64,000 nt of DNA from Pseudoalteromonas holothuriae (GCF_945859825.1 NZ_CAMAPC010000010.1:1-64000), one strand, 5' to 3'. Positions 7,827-17,832 are shown, counted from the stretch's first letter. Program-made: numbers and translations. The notes: generated by a model from the sequence alone, not told the origin.

Positions 7827-9890
7827 ATGAATTTTCGTTGTATTTCAGTAATAGCTGTTATCTATGTGGGTTTTTCTAACGCACAAACTCAAAGTGTTGA
7901 GCAAGGCTCGCTGTTTTCATTAGCATTTGAGGAGCTATTAGAGTTAGAAGTATCAGTTGCTGCAAAAAAGAGTGAACCTTGGTTATCTTCATCGGGCACG
8001 GTATACGTTGTGAGTCGAGCTGACATAGAAAGCTATGGTTGGCGAGACTTAAAAGAAATATTAGCGAGTATTCCAAATATGGACTATTTCTATCAATGGA
8101 GCTGGTTACCTGGGGGACAACGCGGATTTACAGGTAATATGTCCGGTACCTTGATGTTAATTGATGGCAGAGAAGTTCAAAATCTACTCGCCAATGAAGC
8201 GTTTATTATGAATAACTTCCCAGCAGCGAGAATTGAGCGAGTAGAAGTACTTCAGGGGCCAAACTCCACATTATATGGCGGCAATGCGACTCAGGGCGTT
8301 ATAAACGTAATTACACGCCTTGAGCAGCAAGACAATGAGTTATTTCTACTTGGTGGTGAAGTCGGTACTCGGCACGCACATCTGCTACTGAACCACAAAG
8401 AAAATGATTTATCTATGTCGCTAAGCGCGAGTTATTTTGAAAGTAAGCAAGATTATACTCAAGTGAAAGAGTTTGTCATGAATACATCTGAATTTAGTCG
8501 CAGTAGTAAAGATCCATTGAGAAACTTAGACCCAGAAGCATTTAGAAATGATGAACAAAACTATACCCTTGATGGCAAGCTAAGTTATCAAGATGTGTAT
8601 ATGGGCGCTAATGTTAGTAGGGCAAAGAATGTGAGTGGTATAGAGGCGGTAGCCTATGACTATGTAACAGGCGATGATTCTAGAAGAGGTTATGAGAACT
8701 ATTATGTGGGCAAAGCGATTACAGTAAGTCCTAAATGGCAAGGTACTGTGGAGCTGAGCTACTTTCGAGAATACAAAGAGAAAGATAGGCTCACGACGAT
8801 TGTGCCTGAGGGGGCAAGTCGCTACCAAGACCTCATTCAATATAATGAGCGAGAAGACATTGGCCCTTCAGACCGGGTGAGGTTGAATACGCAGTGGCAG
8901 TATCAAATAAGTGAACAGTCGGATGTGATTTTTGGCTATGATGGCTGGCGTACAGTTATTGGCAGGAAAGTGAAATATCGAGAAATCGATGGGCAGATTA
9001 CATTATTTACGCCAGCTGAGTGGGCTAAAGAAAAAGAAAAATCAAAAAAACATGCGTTATATGGGCAATACTCAAAGACATTGAATTGGGATAATAAAAG
9101 CCTGAAACTAAGCACAGGGCTTAGATATAATCAGCAAGACTTTACTAATTCAGCCTACCTGCCGCGCGCCAGTGTGGTGTATCAAAATGACGACACTCAA
9201 GCTGTCAAATTGACTTATGGTGAGGCATTTAGACCGCCAACAATATTTGAATTTGATTTGGTTGTAGATGATGAACTTGAGTCGCAAACCATGAAAATGA
9301 CAGAATTGAATTGGAGTAAAAGTTTTATTTACAATGATATTCAGTTTGCAAATATTGCAGCGCTTTATCATATGAAAGCGGAAAACTTCTATGAAAAAAT
9401 ACTCGACCCAATACAGGGTATTTGGCAAACTCGTATTACCGGCAAGCATAGTATTTATGGCTTTGAAAACCAATTAAAGTTTCAAATGAATAATTGGCAA
9501 GGGCAGTTTAGCTACCGTTATGTGAAACCTGATGATGAAGAGATTGGGGCACAACGGCAAGTTTTGAATGTACCAAAATATAAAATAAAACTCGGGTTGG
9601 TTTATCGGCTTACCGATTCGTGGCGAATAGCTGGGTTTGTTGATCACTGGGCCGCAACTTATACCGAGGCTAATCTACTCAATACCGGTGATACCGGTAT
9701 TGAAAAAGTCGAATCTTGGGCAACACTCAATATGCATATTTTTAAGCAGACCAAGCGCTACTCATATGGCGTGTATATTGAGAACGTATTTGATGAAGAG
9801 TATTTTCACAGCAATGGGCGTGGTACATCTCCAGTAAAATACCCACAAGCTCCCAGAAATTTACGCTTTCAGTTTAGTTATACATTTTAG
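7827..9890 (+). CDS. TonB-dependent outer-membrane receptor
   Basis: 687 residues. A short signal peptide (VIAVIYVGFSNA) is followed by a plug domain at about residues 45-170, with LMLIDGREV, RIERVEVLQGPNSTLYGG and GVINVITR, all typical of the family. The rest is a 22-strand-type barrel with many alternating aromatic strands, ending in LRFQFSYTF with the terminal Phe needed for BAM recognition. It imports a ligand across the outer membrane using TonB energy. The ligand is not evident: no Fur-box-like palindrome is visible in the 250 bases upstream, and no ABC transporter or biosynthetic gene adjoins. Its nearness to the NRPS cluster, with an IS between, could be coincidence. Confidence 0.92.
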   Translation: MNFRCISVIAVIYVGFSNAQTQSVEQGSLFSLAFEELLELEVSVAAKKSEPWLSSSGTVYVVSRADIESYGWRDLKEILASIPNMDYFYQWSWLPGGQRGFTGNMSGTLMLIDGREVQNLLANEAFIMNNFPAARIERVEVLQGPNSTLYGGNATQGVINVITRLEQQDNELFLLGGEVGTRHAHLLLNHKENDLSMSLSASYFESKQDYTQVKEFVMNTSEFSRSSKDPLRNLDPEAFRNDEQNYTLDGKLSYQDVYMGANVSRAKNVSGIEAVAYDYVTGDDSRRGYENYYVGKAITVSPKWQGTVELSYFREYKEKDRLTTIVPEGASRYQDLIQYNEREDIGPSDRVRLNTQWQYQISEQSDVIFGYDGWRTVIGRKVKYREIDGQITLFTPAEWAKEKEKSKKHALYGQYSKTLNWDNKSLKLSTGLRYNQQDFTNSAYLPRASVVYQNDDTQAVKLTYGEAFRPPTIFEFDLVVDDELESQTMKMTELNWSKSFIYNDIQFANIAALYHMKAENFYEKILDPIQGIWQTRITGKHSIYGFENQLKFQMNNWQGQFSYRYVKPDDEEIGAQRQVLNVPKYKIKLGLVYRLTDSWRIAGFVDHWAATYTEANLLNTGDTGIEKVESWATLNMHIFKQTKRYSYGVYIENVFDEEYFHSNGRGTSPVKYPQAPRNLRFQFSYTF

Positions 9891-10256
9891 TCTGTTTGAT
9901 TGCGACTTAGAGGGTGGTAAATAACAGGGTAAACTCGCGAACGTATTTTGAACAATGTAAAAAAGTAAATTGGATTCATTAAGGACAACTAAATAGCAAA
10001 ATGTCTGCCTTGCCTATATTGATTTAGTTACCTTAGCAAGAGTGTTGCTATCGATCAGGTTTCATTGCCTCAAAGTAACTCACTTAATTAAGCGAATTGA
10101 TATAGTTCTGTATAACTCAATTATAATAAATAGATATACCCAATGACTGTCAAATATCGTACAAGTACGTTATCTCTTTTTAAGAAGGAAGCTAATAATG
10201 TGTGGAAATGACATAAGCAATACTTAATATCTAAGCATTGCTTATATAAGATTGCG
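9891..10256. other. Convergent intergenic region, no gene recognised
   Basis: 366 bases between the convergent TonB receptor and cvfB genes. The only clear structures are an ATAAGCAAT/ATTGCTTAT stem at 10213-10245 near the end of cvfB, which lacks a U-run, and a short CTTAATTAAG palindrome. A 9-codon reading frame at 10198 has a good ribosome site but nothing else to support it. Confidence 0.5.
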
Positions 10257-11084
10257 CTACTCTTTTAAAGAAATTGATTTAGCTTCAATGTTAATTTTGC
10301 CTTGTTTAAAAAGGCCGCCAATGGCTTTTTTAAAATTTGCTTTGCTGGTGGCAAAGGCTTTTTTAATTTGTTCTGGATCAGACTTATCCCCTAAAGGAAG
10401 ATGTCCGCCATTATCTTGAAGGGCTTGTAAAATTTGCTCGCCTAAGCCAGTCACTTTTTCCATGCCTGGCTTTTCAAGTACGACGTCAATTTTACCATCT
10501 TCGCGTATAGATTTTACGAAGCCCGTTAGTTTTTGACCTACAAACATGCGCTTAAAAACAGTGTTAAAAAACACCACGCCAAAGTGCTGTTCATTGATAA
10601 TTACTTTGTAGCCAATGTCAGTTTTAGCAGCGACGATAAGCCGTACTTCTTGGAGTTTCTCATAGCTTGGTTCTGTTTTATTCACGAACTTATTGAGGTT
10701 GCTAGAGGCACATATGCGTTGGCTTGCATTATCTAGGTAGAGTTTGACTAAATAGCTGCGACCTTCTTGCATTTTTGGCTTTTGTTCATTGAACGGTGCT
10801 AACACATCTTTATCGATGCCTATATCCATAAACGCACCGACAGTCGACAGTGCTTTTACACGCAACAGTGCAAACTCACCAACTTGGGCAACCGGCGTTT
10901 TGGTGGTTGCTGTGGGGTGACCTTGTGAATCTTGATAAATAAAGACTTGTGCGCTGTCGCCTGCTTCTAGATGTTCTTCAAGTTCAGCAGAAGGTAAAAA
11001 TACTTCACCTAACTCATTACCATTTAAATAGGCACCTTCAGCGCAAATTTCACTGATCATTAATGTTTCAATACGACCTAACAT
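10257..11084 (-). CDS. cvfB: CvfB/YitL-type S1-domain RNA-binding protein
   Basis: 275 residues. The protein is a chain of S1-like OB folds: residues 1-60 with LNGNELGEVFLP, residues 65-125 with FALLRVKALSTVGAFMDIG, and a third near 145-215. A winged-helix end follows (EQIKKAFATSKANFKKAIGG). This is the architecture of the conserved virulence factor B family, soluble RNA-binding proteins whose bacterial targets are not settled. The gene starts two bases after the stop of a DEAD-box helicase on the same strand, so the two are co-transcribed and may act together on structured RNA. Confidence 0.88.
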   Translation of the reverse strand: MLGRIETLMISEICAEGAYLNGNELGEVFLPSAELEEHLEAGDSAQVFIYQDSQGHPTATTKTPVAQVGEFALLRVKALSTVGAFMDIGIDKDVLAPFNEQKPKMQEGRSYLVKLYLDNASQRICASSNLNKFVNKTEPSYEKLQEVRLIVAAKTDIGYKVIINEQHFGVVFFNTVFKRMFVGQKLTGFVKSIREDGKIDVVLEKPGMEKVTGLGEQILQALQDNGGHLPLGDKSDPEQIKKAFATSKANFKKAIGGLFKQGKINIEAKSISLKE

Positions 11085-11086
11085 GT

Positions 11087-12409
11087 TTATTCCTCAGTTG
11101 GTTTTGGTTTGCGACGAAGTGGGGTATTGCCATCTATGTTAAAAGGAGCAGGGATGGCTTTTTTAACTTTAGCTTTGGATTTTGTGACTTTTTTAAGTGG
11201 CTTTTTAGCGGCAGGTTTTTTCTCGATAGGCTTTGCTACTTTAGGTTTAGCAGGTCTAAAGCCTTTAAACTTAGCCTCTAAACCCTCTACTGTCGCAAAC
11301 TCTAGCTTATCATTTAGATAATTTTTAATTGCAACAAAGCTATTCCAATCTTTTGGACCTACTAATGAAATAGCAGTGCCTTTAAATCCAGCACGACCTG
11401 TACGACCAATTCTGTGTACATACTCTTCAGCTTGTTTAGGTAAGTCAAAATTAATCACGTGAGTAACACTTAACAAATCTAATCCACGTGATGCGACGTC
11501 GGTGGTCACCAACACTTTAAATAAACCACGGCTAAAGGCATCCATAATGTCTAAGCGTTTATTTTGCGCCAAATCGCCAGCCAAAGCAGTTGCTTTGATG
11601 CCAAGCTCAGACAGTTGCTGGCTAATACGTACCGTGTCGGTACGAGTGGCGGTAAAAATAATGCATTGGCCAACGTCTTTTTGAGTGACAAAATGGGTTA
11701 ATAAAGCATCTTTGTGATCTAAATGGTCTGCAAAAAATAGGGTTTGTTGAATATCGCCATGCTGTTGATGCGCATCGCTTAAAATAATTTTTTTCGGCGT
11801 TCGTAATAAATTACGTGAAGTCACTTCAACTTGTGCGTGATCAAGTGTGGCGGAGAACAATAAAGTCTGACGTAATCTATGGTTTGCTTCGTCATTGATT
11901 TTGTTTAGCTGTTCAGCAAAACCTAAATCAAGCATGCGGTCAGCTTCATCAAATACTAAAAGTTCTAACCCAGCAAGCTGAAGTGAACGCTGTGCGAGAT
12001 GATCTCCTATGCGACCAGGCGTACCAATTACAATTTGTGGGTCCTTGCGTAGAGCTTTAACTTGATCATTGAAATTTTCACCACCAAGCACCTTCACTAC
12101 GCTGATGCTTGTACCGGCAATTAAAAGTCGACATTGTGTAAAAACTTGGGTTGCTAGTTCGCGAGTTGGTGCAATGATAAGTACACGAGGATCACGCTTA
12201 CTAAGGGCTTTTTGTTTCATTACGCGATGCACCGCAGGCAGCAAAAATGCTAGCGTTTTACCTGAACCCGTTTTAGATTGTGCAAATACATCGTGCCCGG
12301 CAATTGCCGTTGGAACTGCTTGGCTTTGGATCTCGGTTGGTGTCGTGATCCCCTGATGGGCAAGTTGTTTTTCTAGGCGGGTTTCTATGCCTAATTCGGT
12401 AAAGTGCAA
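11087..12409 (-). CDS. DEAD-box ATP-dependent RNA helicase
   Basis: About 440 residues with all helicase motifs: Q motif (TPTEIQSQAVP), I (SKTGSGKT), Ia (PTRELA), II (DEAD), III (SAT), IV (IIFTATR), V (TTDVASRGLD) and VI (HRIGRTGRAG). A basic tail after about residue 370 is rich in Lys-Pro-Ala and probably binds RNA non-specifically. It resembles the RhlE/SrmB group that remodels ribosomal RNA; the exact orthologue is uncertain. No ATG is available. The best start is the TTG at 12407-12409, because GGAG sits nine bases upstream; an earlier TTG at 12422 overlaps that site. It is the first gene of the operon with cvfB. Confidence 0.92.
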   Translation of the reverse strand: MHFTELGIETRLEKQLAHQGITTPTEIQSQAVPTAIAGHDVFAQSKTGSGKTLAFLLPAVHRVMKQKALSKRDPRVLIIAPTRELATQVFTQCRLLIAGTSISVVKVLGGENFNDQVKALRKDPQIVIGTPGRIGDHLAQRSLQLAGLELLVFDEADRMLDLGFAEQLNKINDEANHRLRQTLLFSATLDHAQVEVTSRNLLRTPKKIILSDAHQQHGDIQQTLFFADHLDHKDALLTHFVTQKDVGQCIIFTATRTDTVRISQQLSELGIKATALAGDLAQNKRLDIMDAFSRGLFKVLVTTDVASRGLDLLSVTHVINFDLPKQAEEYVHRIGRTGRAGFKGTAISLVGPKDWNSFVAIKNYLNDKLEFATVEGLEAKFKGFRPAKPKVAKPIEKKPAAKKPLKKVTKSKAKVKKAIPAPFNIDGNTPLRRKPKPTEE

Positions 12410-12634
12410 AGCGTTTTTCTCCAAAACTTAAACGGACAGTAGCCAGCCATTATAGCAAAGCTATGTACTGTACTGATAGCAATAAAGTGATTTGTGTCTC
12501 TGGTTTTTGCAATTATCGTAAAAATACGTAAAATACGCGCCCTAGCGCCGGATTTACGGTTCGGTTTATATGCGCTTGATGTTGATGATAAGCATCAAAT
12601 GCGAAGTTTAAAGCTGAAAATTAGGAATTACTTT

Positions 12635-13621
12635 ATGTCTAAGCCATTTGTGGTTTGCGCCATGTACAAATTTGTGTCGCTGCCAAACTTTGAAAAAATT
12701 CGCCAACCTTTACATGATGTGATGGAGCAAAATGAAGTAAGAGGTACTTTATTGCTTGCTGCTGAGGGCATTAACGGCACTGTTGCTGGAACGCGAGAAG
12801 GTATTGATCAATTATTGGCTTGGTTAGATAAGCAGCCAGGTTTAGATAATATTGTTTATAAAGAGTCTTACGATGAAACTTGTCCGTTTTACCGCACTAA
12901 AGTAAAGCTGAAAAAAGAAATAGTGACAATGGGGATAGAGGGTATTGATCCACTCCAAGTAGTTGGTAGTTATATAAAACCACAGCAATGGAACGAATTG
13001 ATTTCAAACCCAGACGTAGTCGTGGTTGATACGCGTAATGATTATGAAATTGAAATTGGTACGTTCAAGCATGCGATAGACCCTAATACAAAAACATTCC
13101 GAGAATTCCCCCAGTGGGCACAAGAAAACCTAGACCCAAGTAAACATAAAAAAGTAGCTATGTTTTGTACTGGTGGTATTCGCTGTGAAAAATCAACGGC
13201 CTACATGAAAGAGCAGGGCTTTGATGAGGTATACCACTTAGAGGGTGGTATTTTAAAGTATCTAGAAGATGTCCCTAAAGAAGAGTCTTTATGGGAAGGC
13301 GAGTGCTTTGTATTTGATAATCGCGTTGCGGTTGATCATGATTTACAAAAAGGGTCGTACGAGCAATGCCACGCATGTCGTATGCCTATTACAGAGCAAG
13401 AGATGCAATTAGATGAGTATATGGAAGGTGTATCTTGTCACCATTGCCATGATTCACTGACAGATGAGCAGCGTGCTCGCTTTGCAGAGCGTCAAAAACA
13501 GATGGAGCTTGCGCAAGCTCGTGGCGAGGGACACATAGGGCATGAAGCTCAAGAAGTTCTACGTCAACGAAAAGAAGCAAAACAAGCTCAAAAAGCAGCT
13601 CAGAGAAAAAAGTCAGCGTAG
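12635..13621 (+). CDS. trhO: tRNA uridine(34) hydroxylase (rhodanese-domain TrhO/YceA)
   Basis: 328 residues. An N-terminal acylphosphatase-like part (about 1-100, with [13 protein letters not shown]) precedes a rhodanese domain (about 120-220) whose catalytic loop is [11 protein letters not shown], with the reactive cysteine at residue 178. A C-terminal segment carries CHACR and CHHCHD, cysteine pairs likely to hold zinc. TrhO makes 5-hydroxyuridine at the wobble position of tRNA by an oxygen-dependent reaction. The ATG at 12635 follows TAGGAA and gives the length usual for the family; a frame continuing back to 12494 is not homologous and is left out. A strong terminator follows. Confidence 0.93.
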   Translation: MSKPFVVCAMYKFVSLPNFEKIRQPLHDVMEQNEVRGTLLLAAEGINGTVAGTREGIDQLLAWLDKQPGLDNIVYKESYDETCPFYRTKVKLKKEIVTMGIEGIDPLQVVGSYIKPQQWNELISNPDVVVVDTRNDYEIEIGTFKHAIDPNTKTFREFPQWAQENLDPSKHKKVAMFCTGGIRCEKSTAYMKEQGFDEVYHLEGGILKYLEDVPKEESLWEGECFVFDNRVAVDHDLQKGSYEQCHACRMPITEQEMQLDEYMEGVSCHHCHDSLTDEQRARFAERQKQMELAQARGEGHIGHEAQEVLRQRKEAKQAQKAAQRKKSA

Positions 13622-13650
13622 TTTGTAATATACGTTAAAAAGTAACATGA

Positions 13651-13680
13651 AGCCGCAGCAATTACTGCGGCTTTTTTGTT
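13651..13680 (+). terminator. Intrinsic terminator of trhO
   Basis: AGCCGCAG stem pairs with CTGCGGCT across a 6-base loop, followed by a run of six T. Confidence 0.92.
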
Positions 13681-13747
13681 GCATTTGCAACCAAATGTCA
13701 TGCTTTCGTATGGTTGTGTTTAGCAGTGAATATTTGTTAGGCTAATT

Positions 13748-14149
13748 GTGTCTCAAATAACAATAATAGTGATGGACATGGGCAATTTGTTTTTAAAAGA
13801 GCGAGAGCGCTGGTGGATCTGGTTAATATGGAGCGCACTTGGCGGTTTACTGAGTGGCTATATTCTAAGTTTAACCAAACAGCAGTTACTTGGTTTTGTC
13901 GTTCCTTGCTTATTAGTATTGTCTATTGCTATCTGGATGAATTACATGAAACGCTTCGAGTTTTTTAGAGCATTTAAGATACTATTTTTAGTTGTTAGTG
14001 TTTCTTTTACTCCATTATTACTAAATGCACTAATACCTGCAAATGAAGTGGCGATTACTGTTGTTAAGGGTAGTGTATTGTTCGTCTCAGGTTTATTACT
14101 TAGTTTGATATGTGCTTGGTTTGCGAAAAGGCCTAAGCAATATTATTGA
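13748..14149 (+). CDS. Hypothetical inner-membrane protein with four helices
   Basis: 133 residues from GTG, or 125 from ATG at 13772; neither has a clear ribosome site. Four hydrophobic segments (about 22-42, 45-64, 74-93 and 103-124) are joined by short loops, with a basic patch KERER just before the first helix. I do not recognise a family. It stands between a terminator and a tRNA gene, transcribed alone. Confidence 0.65.
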   Translation: MSQITIIVMDMGNLFLKERERWWIWLIWSALGGLLSGYILSLTKQQLLGFVVPCLLVLSIAIWMNYMKRFEFFRAFKILFLVVSVSFTPLLLNALIPANEVAITVVKGSVLFVSGLLLSLICAWFAKRPKQYY

Positions 14150-14175
14150 AATATACAAAAAAGTTAAGTTAGTAC

Positions 14176-14204
14176 TTTACAGCTACAAGTAAAACCACTA
14201 ATAT
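14176..14204 (+). promoter_or_regulatory. Sigma-70-type promoter of the tRNA-Ser gene
   Basis: TTTACA at 14176, a 17-base spacer, then TAATAT at 14199, followed by a GC-rich discriminator (GCGCGCC) of the kind found at stable-RNA promoters under stringent control. Confidence 0.75.
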
Positions 14205-14217
14205 GCGCGCCAACAAC

Positions 14218-14308
14218 GGAGAGATGGCTGAGTGGTCGAAAGCACCGGTCTTGAAAACCGGCAAGGGTTTGTAGCCCTTCTAGGGTTCAAATCCCTATCT
14301 CTCCGCCA
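14218..14308 (+). tRNA. tRNA-Ser (anticodon UGA), CCA encoded
   Basis: 88 bases plus encoded CCA. The acceptor stem GGAGAGA/TCTCTCC, a D arm with GGTCGAAAGC, the anticodon loop CTTGAAA (TGA), a long class II variable arm and the TTCAAAT T-loop are all present. It is identical in sequence to the two genes at 21080 and 21214. Confidence 0.97.
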
Positions 14309-14318
14309 CCTCATTCCC

Positions 14319-14344
14319 AAAACCGCCTTATTGGCGGTTTTTTT
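14319..14344 (+). terminator. Intrinsic terminator after tRNA-Ser
   Basis: AAACCGCC/GGCGGTTT stem with a 5-base loop, followed by seven T in total, eleven bases after the encoded CCA. Confidence 0.9.
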
Positions 14345-14359
14345 CGTTTGGAGGCAGTG

Positions 14360-14710
14360 ATGTCAGCAACAGTAGTTAAACACGCAAGTTTATGGATTGT
14401 ATTTGGATTTTTCTACTTGAGTGGCTTAGAAATGGCCCTGCGCTTAGCCATTGACGGTCAACAATATCCAACATTATTAAAAACACTCGGGCTGATTTTT
14501 ATTTTTAACTTATTAGTTGGACATTTAATTACCAAATATGAAACTTATTGGCCGATGTTAGCATCTGTTACAGTCAGTTTGGTTGGTATTGCAGGTTTTG
14601 GTTATTATTACACGCAGCGGCTTGTTCAATATAGCGTTGAACTTGGGTTAGGGCTGGCGCTAAGTTTACCTTTAGCGACATTTATTGTGCAAAAGTTCAA
14701 AGCTCAGTAA
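14360..14710 (+). CDS. Hypothetical small inner-membrane protein
   Basis: 116 residues. The ATG at 14360 has GGAG well placed upstream, which decides the start. Four hydrophobic segments (about 10-28, 42-60, 64-86 and 92-110) cover almost the whole chain; charged residues lie only in the loops and at the basic C-terminus (KFKAQ). I do not recognise a family. It lies just past the tRNA terminator and 90 bases ahead of fklB. Confidence 0.75.
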   Translation: MSATVVKHASLWIVFGFFYLSGLEMALRLAIDGQQYPTLLKTLGLIFIFNLLVGHLITKYETYWPMLASVTVSLVGIAGFGYYYTQRLVQYSVELGLGLALSLPLATFIVQKFKAQ

Positions 14711-14800
14711 GCAGATAATGCGTCTTGAACGCGTTTAAACTCATCATTTGCTATGGTACACTGCCCGCGTCTTATAATAGAAACGAAAGTGAATTAATTT

Positions 14801-15418
14801 ATGTCAGATTTATTTAATACAGATGCTGAAAAAGCAAGCTACGGAATTGGCTTACAAATGGGTGAGCAACTTAAAGCAAATCCTTTTGAAGGCTTAAACC
14901 TGCACTCAGTATTTGAGGGAATGAAAGACGCATACGCAGGCGATGCGTTCCGAGTTGAGATCCCTGAGATCCAAGCTGCCTTTGAAAAAATAAACACAGA
15001 AATTCAAGCTCGTCGCGAAGAAGAATCAAAAGTACTTTCAGCAGAAGGCGTTGCGTTTTTGGAAGAAAATGCTAAGCGCGCTGAAATCACGGTAACTGAA
15101 TCAGGTCTTCAATATGAAGTAATAACAACAGGTGAAGGTGCAAAACCAACTGCTGATTCAAAAGTGCGTGTTCATTATCACGGTACTTTAGTTAATGGTA
15201 CTGTATTTGATAGCTCTTATGATCGTGGTGAGCCTGCTGAGTTCCCTGTGAATGGCGTGATCAAAGGTTGGACTGAAGCATTACAGCTAATGCCTGCTGG
15301 ATCAAAGTGGCGTTTATATGTTCCACATGAACTTGCATATGGCGAACGCGGTGCAGGTGCAGCAATAGCACCTTTCTCAACGCTTGTATTCGATGTTGAG
15401 CTATTAGACGTTTTATAA
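14801..15418 (+). CDS. fklB: FKBP-type peptidyl-prolyl isomerase FklB
   Basis: 205 residues, the usual length of FklB (FKBP22). An N-terminal dimerisation helix region (SYGIGLQMGEQL, then a long charged helix to about residue 95) leads into the FKBP domain at about 105-205. Signature sequences are VRVHYHGTLVNGTVFDSSY and AYGERGAGAAIAPFSTLVFDVELL. It catalyses cis-trans isomerisation of prolyl bonds during folding. There is no signal peptide, so it is probably cytoplasmic. It is a single gene with its own terminator. Confidence 0.95.
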   Translation: MSDLFNTDAEKASYGIGLQMGEQLKANPFEGLNLHSVFEGMKDAYAGDAFRVEIPEIQAAFEKINTEIQARREEESKVLSAEGVAFLEENAKRAEITVTESGLQYEVITTGEGAKPTADSKVRVHYHGTLVNGTVFDSSYDRGEPAEFPVNGVIKGWTEALQLMPAGSKWRLYVPHELAYGERGAGAAIAPFSTLVFDVELLDVL

Positions 15419-15447
15419 TCACCTAGTAGTGATAACGTTTTTACGTA

Positions 15448-15472
15448 AAAGCCCAGTTTAGCTGGGCTTTTT
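15448..15472 (+). terminator. Intrinsic terminator of fklB
   Basis: AAAGCCCAG/CTGGGCTTT nine-base stem, 5-base loop, then a T-run. Confidence 0.9.
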
Positions 15473-15798
15473 CCATTTTACATATCGAAGTTTGCTATCA
15501 GTAGCTAATAATTGTTCGTACACCAATGCATTAAATGAATGACCAATGTTTTAATAAAATTGGTATTGTCTGTTTCTTCTTTGTTTCTTTTCTTATCGGT
15601 TGCGTAGTTGATTTACTCCTAGTAATCAAGTGCCACAACATACTGAGTTTACTTAATGGCAGCGAACGCTACATGATTGAAATTATAGATATTTACTTAT
15701 AATAATATAAGTGCTCTTTTAAAAAAGCATTAAAATTAAACTATAAGCTAATCATAAACGTACTATATTTTAGTATGTTAAATTTTAGAGTGAGTTTT
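15473..15798. other. Intergenic region before the chemoreceptor
   Basis: About 320 bases without a recognised gene. It contains the dispersed repeat at 15537-15567 (separate entry) and a very AT-rich stretch from 15670 that probably holds the promoter of the chemoreceptor gene; I could not pick one unambiguous promoter. Confidence 0.5.
15537..15567. repeat. 31-bp dispersed imperfect palindrome, copy 1
   Basis: Equal to 57397-57427 at 28 of 31 positions. The core ACCAAT-TTTTAATAAAA-TTGGT can fold back on itself. Both copies lie in non-coding DNA. Confidence 0.55.
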
Positions 15799-17805
15799 AT
15801 GTGGCATTCAATATCTAGGTTTGTTTCTAAAAACCTAACTGGCGTTGTACTGTTACCTTGCGTATTACTAACAGGTATCGTTGTGTTTGATGTTACGATG
15901 TCGGCTAATAGGATGTATGACGCGAGTGAGGCTCGAAGTAATGCATTGCTTAGTAAGTACGTGCTGGATGTAGTACATGAATCACAAAAAGAGAGAGGTC
16001 GGTCTGCGGGGTATATTGGCTCTGAAGGTCAGCGTTTTGGTACTCAATTGTCTAGGCAAAGAAATGAAACTGACCAAATTGTATCTAGGATCAATCAGGA
16101 ATTAGAGCGCTTTTCAGATATATCGGATCCGATGCAACAAAAATTAAATGTTTTTTTGTCAAAAATTGACCGTGTAGAAGCGACTCGTCGAGGTGTGAGC
16201 AATCTATCACTGCCCTTAGCAGATGCATTAGCGGTGTATACAGCCATTAACGTTGCAGGGTTAGATTTAGTAATGACAGCTGCTCGTTCCAGCAAAGAGC
16301 AAGTTATCGCTACTGAGTTAGTAGCTGTATATAACTTTGCATACGCTAAGGAGTCGGCTGGTATTGAACGAGCTGTGTTGTCTAATGTATTTGCTAAAGA
16401 TAGATTTAGTAAGGAGCTCAAAAGTAAGTTTATAGAGCTTTCAACTAAGCAACATGTATATATAGAAGAGGCCATTGCTGCAGCACCTGAAAAAATGGCA
16501 AATATGTTTGAAGCTGCATCTGAATCTCGTGACGCGCAAGTAGTCAAAAATTTTCGACAAAAAGCTTCAGCAATTGATTCAGATTTTGGAGTAGATTCGG
16601 AGCAATGGTTTGATGCAGCAACAAGGCGAATAGATGCATTTAAAGAGGCAGAAGAACAAGCGCTGGCTATCGTGATAAAAACGGCATCGGGCATCAAACA
16701 ATACTCTGTAAATTTACTGATAATTGAAAGCATTATTTTAATGGTTGGTGTGCTTATTACTTTAGCGCTGTTTTTATCTATTCAAGTGCGACATCGTCAA
16801 TCCCAAGCAATTGCACAGGGGATCTCTATTGCAATTACTGACAAAGATATGACCCACCACATAGAAGTAATGAGTTTAGACGAGCTTGGCGAGTCAGCTC
16901 AGCGTATAAATCAATTAACAAGTGAAGTAGAAGATGATTTAGTTATTTTTAGGAAAGTATCTAAGAAAATAGCAACGTCGACTCATGAAACAGCCGTTGC
17001 GATTAGTCAAAGTCAAGTGAACTTAGTAGAACAACAAACGGGTATTCAGACTATTGCATCGGCGGCAGAGCAAATGAGTGCGAATGTACAAGGTATTGCT
17101 TTATCAATGAGCGAAAATTCAGAGTATGCGAAAATGGTAGCACTGGAATCTGTTGCCGGGCAAGAGGTTGTGTCGGACGCGGTGAGTGTAATTCAACAAG
17201 CATCTGAAGATATGGCAAAGTCTGCACACACAGTTGATGAACTCAATGAACGTGTTGGTAGCATTTCTAGCATGGTTGATATGATCCAAAGTATTGCTGA
17301 ACAAACTAACTTATTAGCCTTGAATGCAGCGATTGAAGCGGCAAGGGCAGGTGAACAAGGGCGTGGTTTTGCAGTAGTGGCTGACGAAGTAAGAAGCCTT
17401 GCAAGTAGAACACAAAAGTCGACGGAAGAAATTTCAGCATTAGTATCTGAATTGCAATCAAGCTCAAAGCATGCTTCTCAAGTGATAACGCAAGGAAAAG
17501 AAAATGCCATACAGGGCGCGAGCAGGGCTGAAGAGATAAAGCTGGCACTCAGCAAAATTGTAGAGCAAGCGAAAAAAGTAGAGTCTGTTACCGAATCTGT
17601 TTCTATAAGTACACAACAGCAAAGCGACGCAATTGAAGAAGTGAGCAAAAATATTACGGATATTTTTCAAAAAGCGACTGAAAATGTTGCTGGAACTGAA
17701 CAAATAGCCGTTTCTGCATCTAGTATTGCAGAAGCTGCTATGGAAATGGACGACTTAATTGATAGATACAAAGTACGACGGGTTGAAGGCGACGAGTATT
17801 ATTAA
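15799..17805 (+). CDS. Methyl-accepting chemotaxis protein with NIT-type sensor domain
   Basis: About 668 residues from ATG 15799, which has GAGTGAG upstream; ATG 15775 has no ribosome site. A first membrane helix ([17 protein letters not shown]) leads to a periplasmic domain with [17 protein letters not shown], the opening motif of nitrate/nitrite-sensing (NIT) domains, at about residues 60-290. A second membrane helix ([20 protein letters not shown]), a HAMP-like linker and the cytoplasmic signalling domain follow, with the highly conserved hairpin tip [19 protein letters not shown]. It relays ligand binding to CheA/CheW to bias flagellar rotation. The ligand may be nitrate or nitrite by family, unproven here. 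A terminator follows. Confidence 0.9.
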   Translation: MWHSISRFVSKNLTGVVLLPCVLLTGIVVFDVTMSANRMYDASEARSNALLSKYVLDVVHESQKERGRSAGYIGSEGQRFGTQLSRQRNETDQIVSRINQELERFSDISDPMQQKLNVFLSKIDRVEATRRGVSNLSLPLADALAVYTAINVAGLDLVMTAARSSKEQVIATELVAVYNFAYAKESAGIERAVLSNVFAKDRFSKELKSKFIELSTKQHVYIEEAIAAAPEKMANMFEAASESRDAQVVKNFRQKASAIDSDFGVDSEQWFDAATRRIDAFKEAEEQALAIVIKTASGIKQYSVNLLIIESIILMVGVLITLALFLSIQVRHRQSQAIAQGISIAITDKDMTHHIEVMSLDELGESAQRINQLTSEVEDDLVIFRKVSKKIATSTHETAVAISQSQVNLVEQQTGIQTIASAAEQMSANVQGIALSMSENSEYAKMVALESVAGQEVVSDAVSVIQQASEDMAKSAHTVDELNERVGSISSMVDMIQSIAEQTNLLALNAAIEAARAGEQGRGFAVVADEVRSLASRTQKSTEEISALVSELQSSSKHASQVITQGKENAIQGASRAEEIKLALSKIVEQAKKVESVTESVSISTQQQSDAIEEVSKNITDIFQKATENVAGTEQIAVSASSIAEAAMEMDDLIDRYKVRRVEGDEYY

Positions 17806-17832
17806 CTTGTTTAATTATTTTGTGAAACTAGC

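Noticed and set aside
10198..10227. A nine-codon frame with a good ribosome site
   Set aside because: Too short to support without conservation; noted only within the intergenic entry.
12494..12634. Upstream extension of trhO
   Set aside because: The 47 extra residues are not related to the family, and the ATG at 12635 has a ribosome site and gives the normal length.
16095..16733. A long open frame opposite the chemoreceptor (212 residues, minus strand)
   Set aside because: It lies wholly inside a well-supported coding gene, shows no family motif and has a composition expected of an antisense frame.
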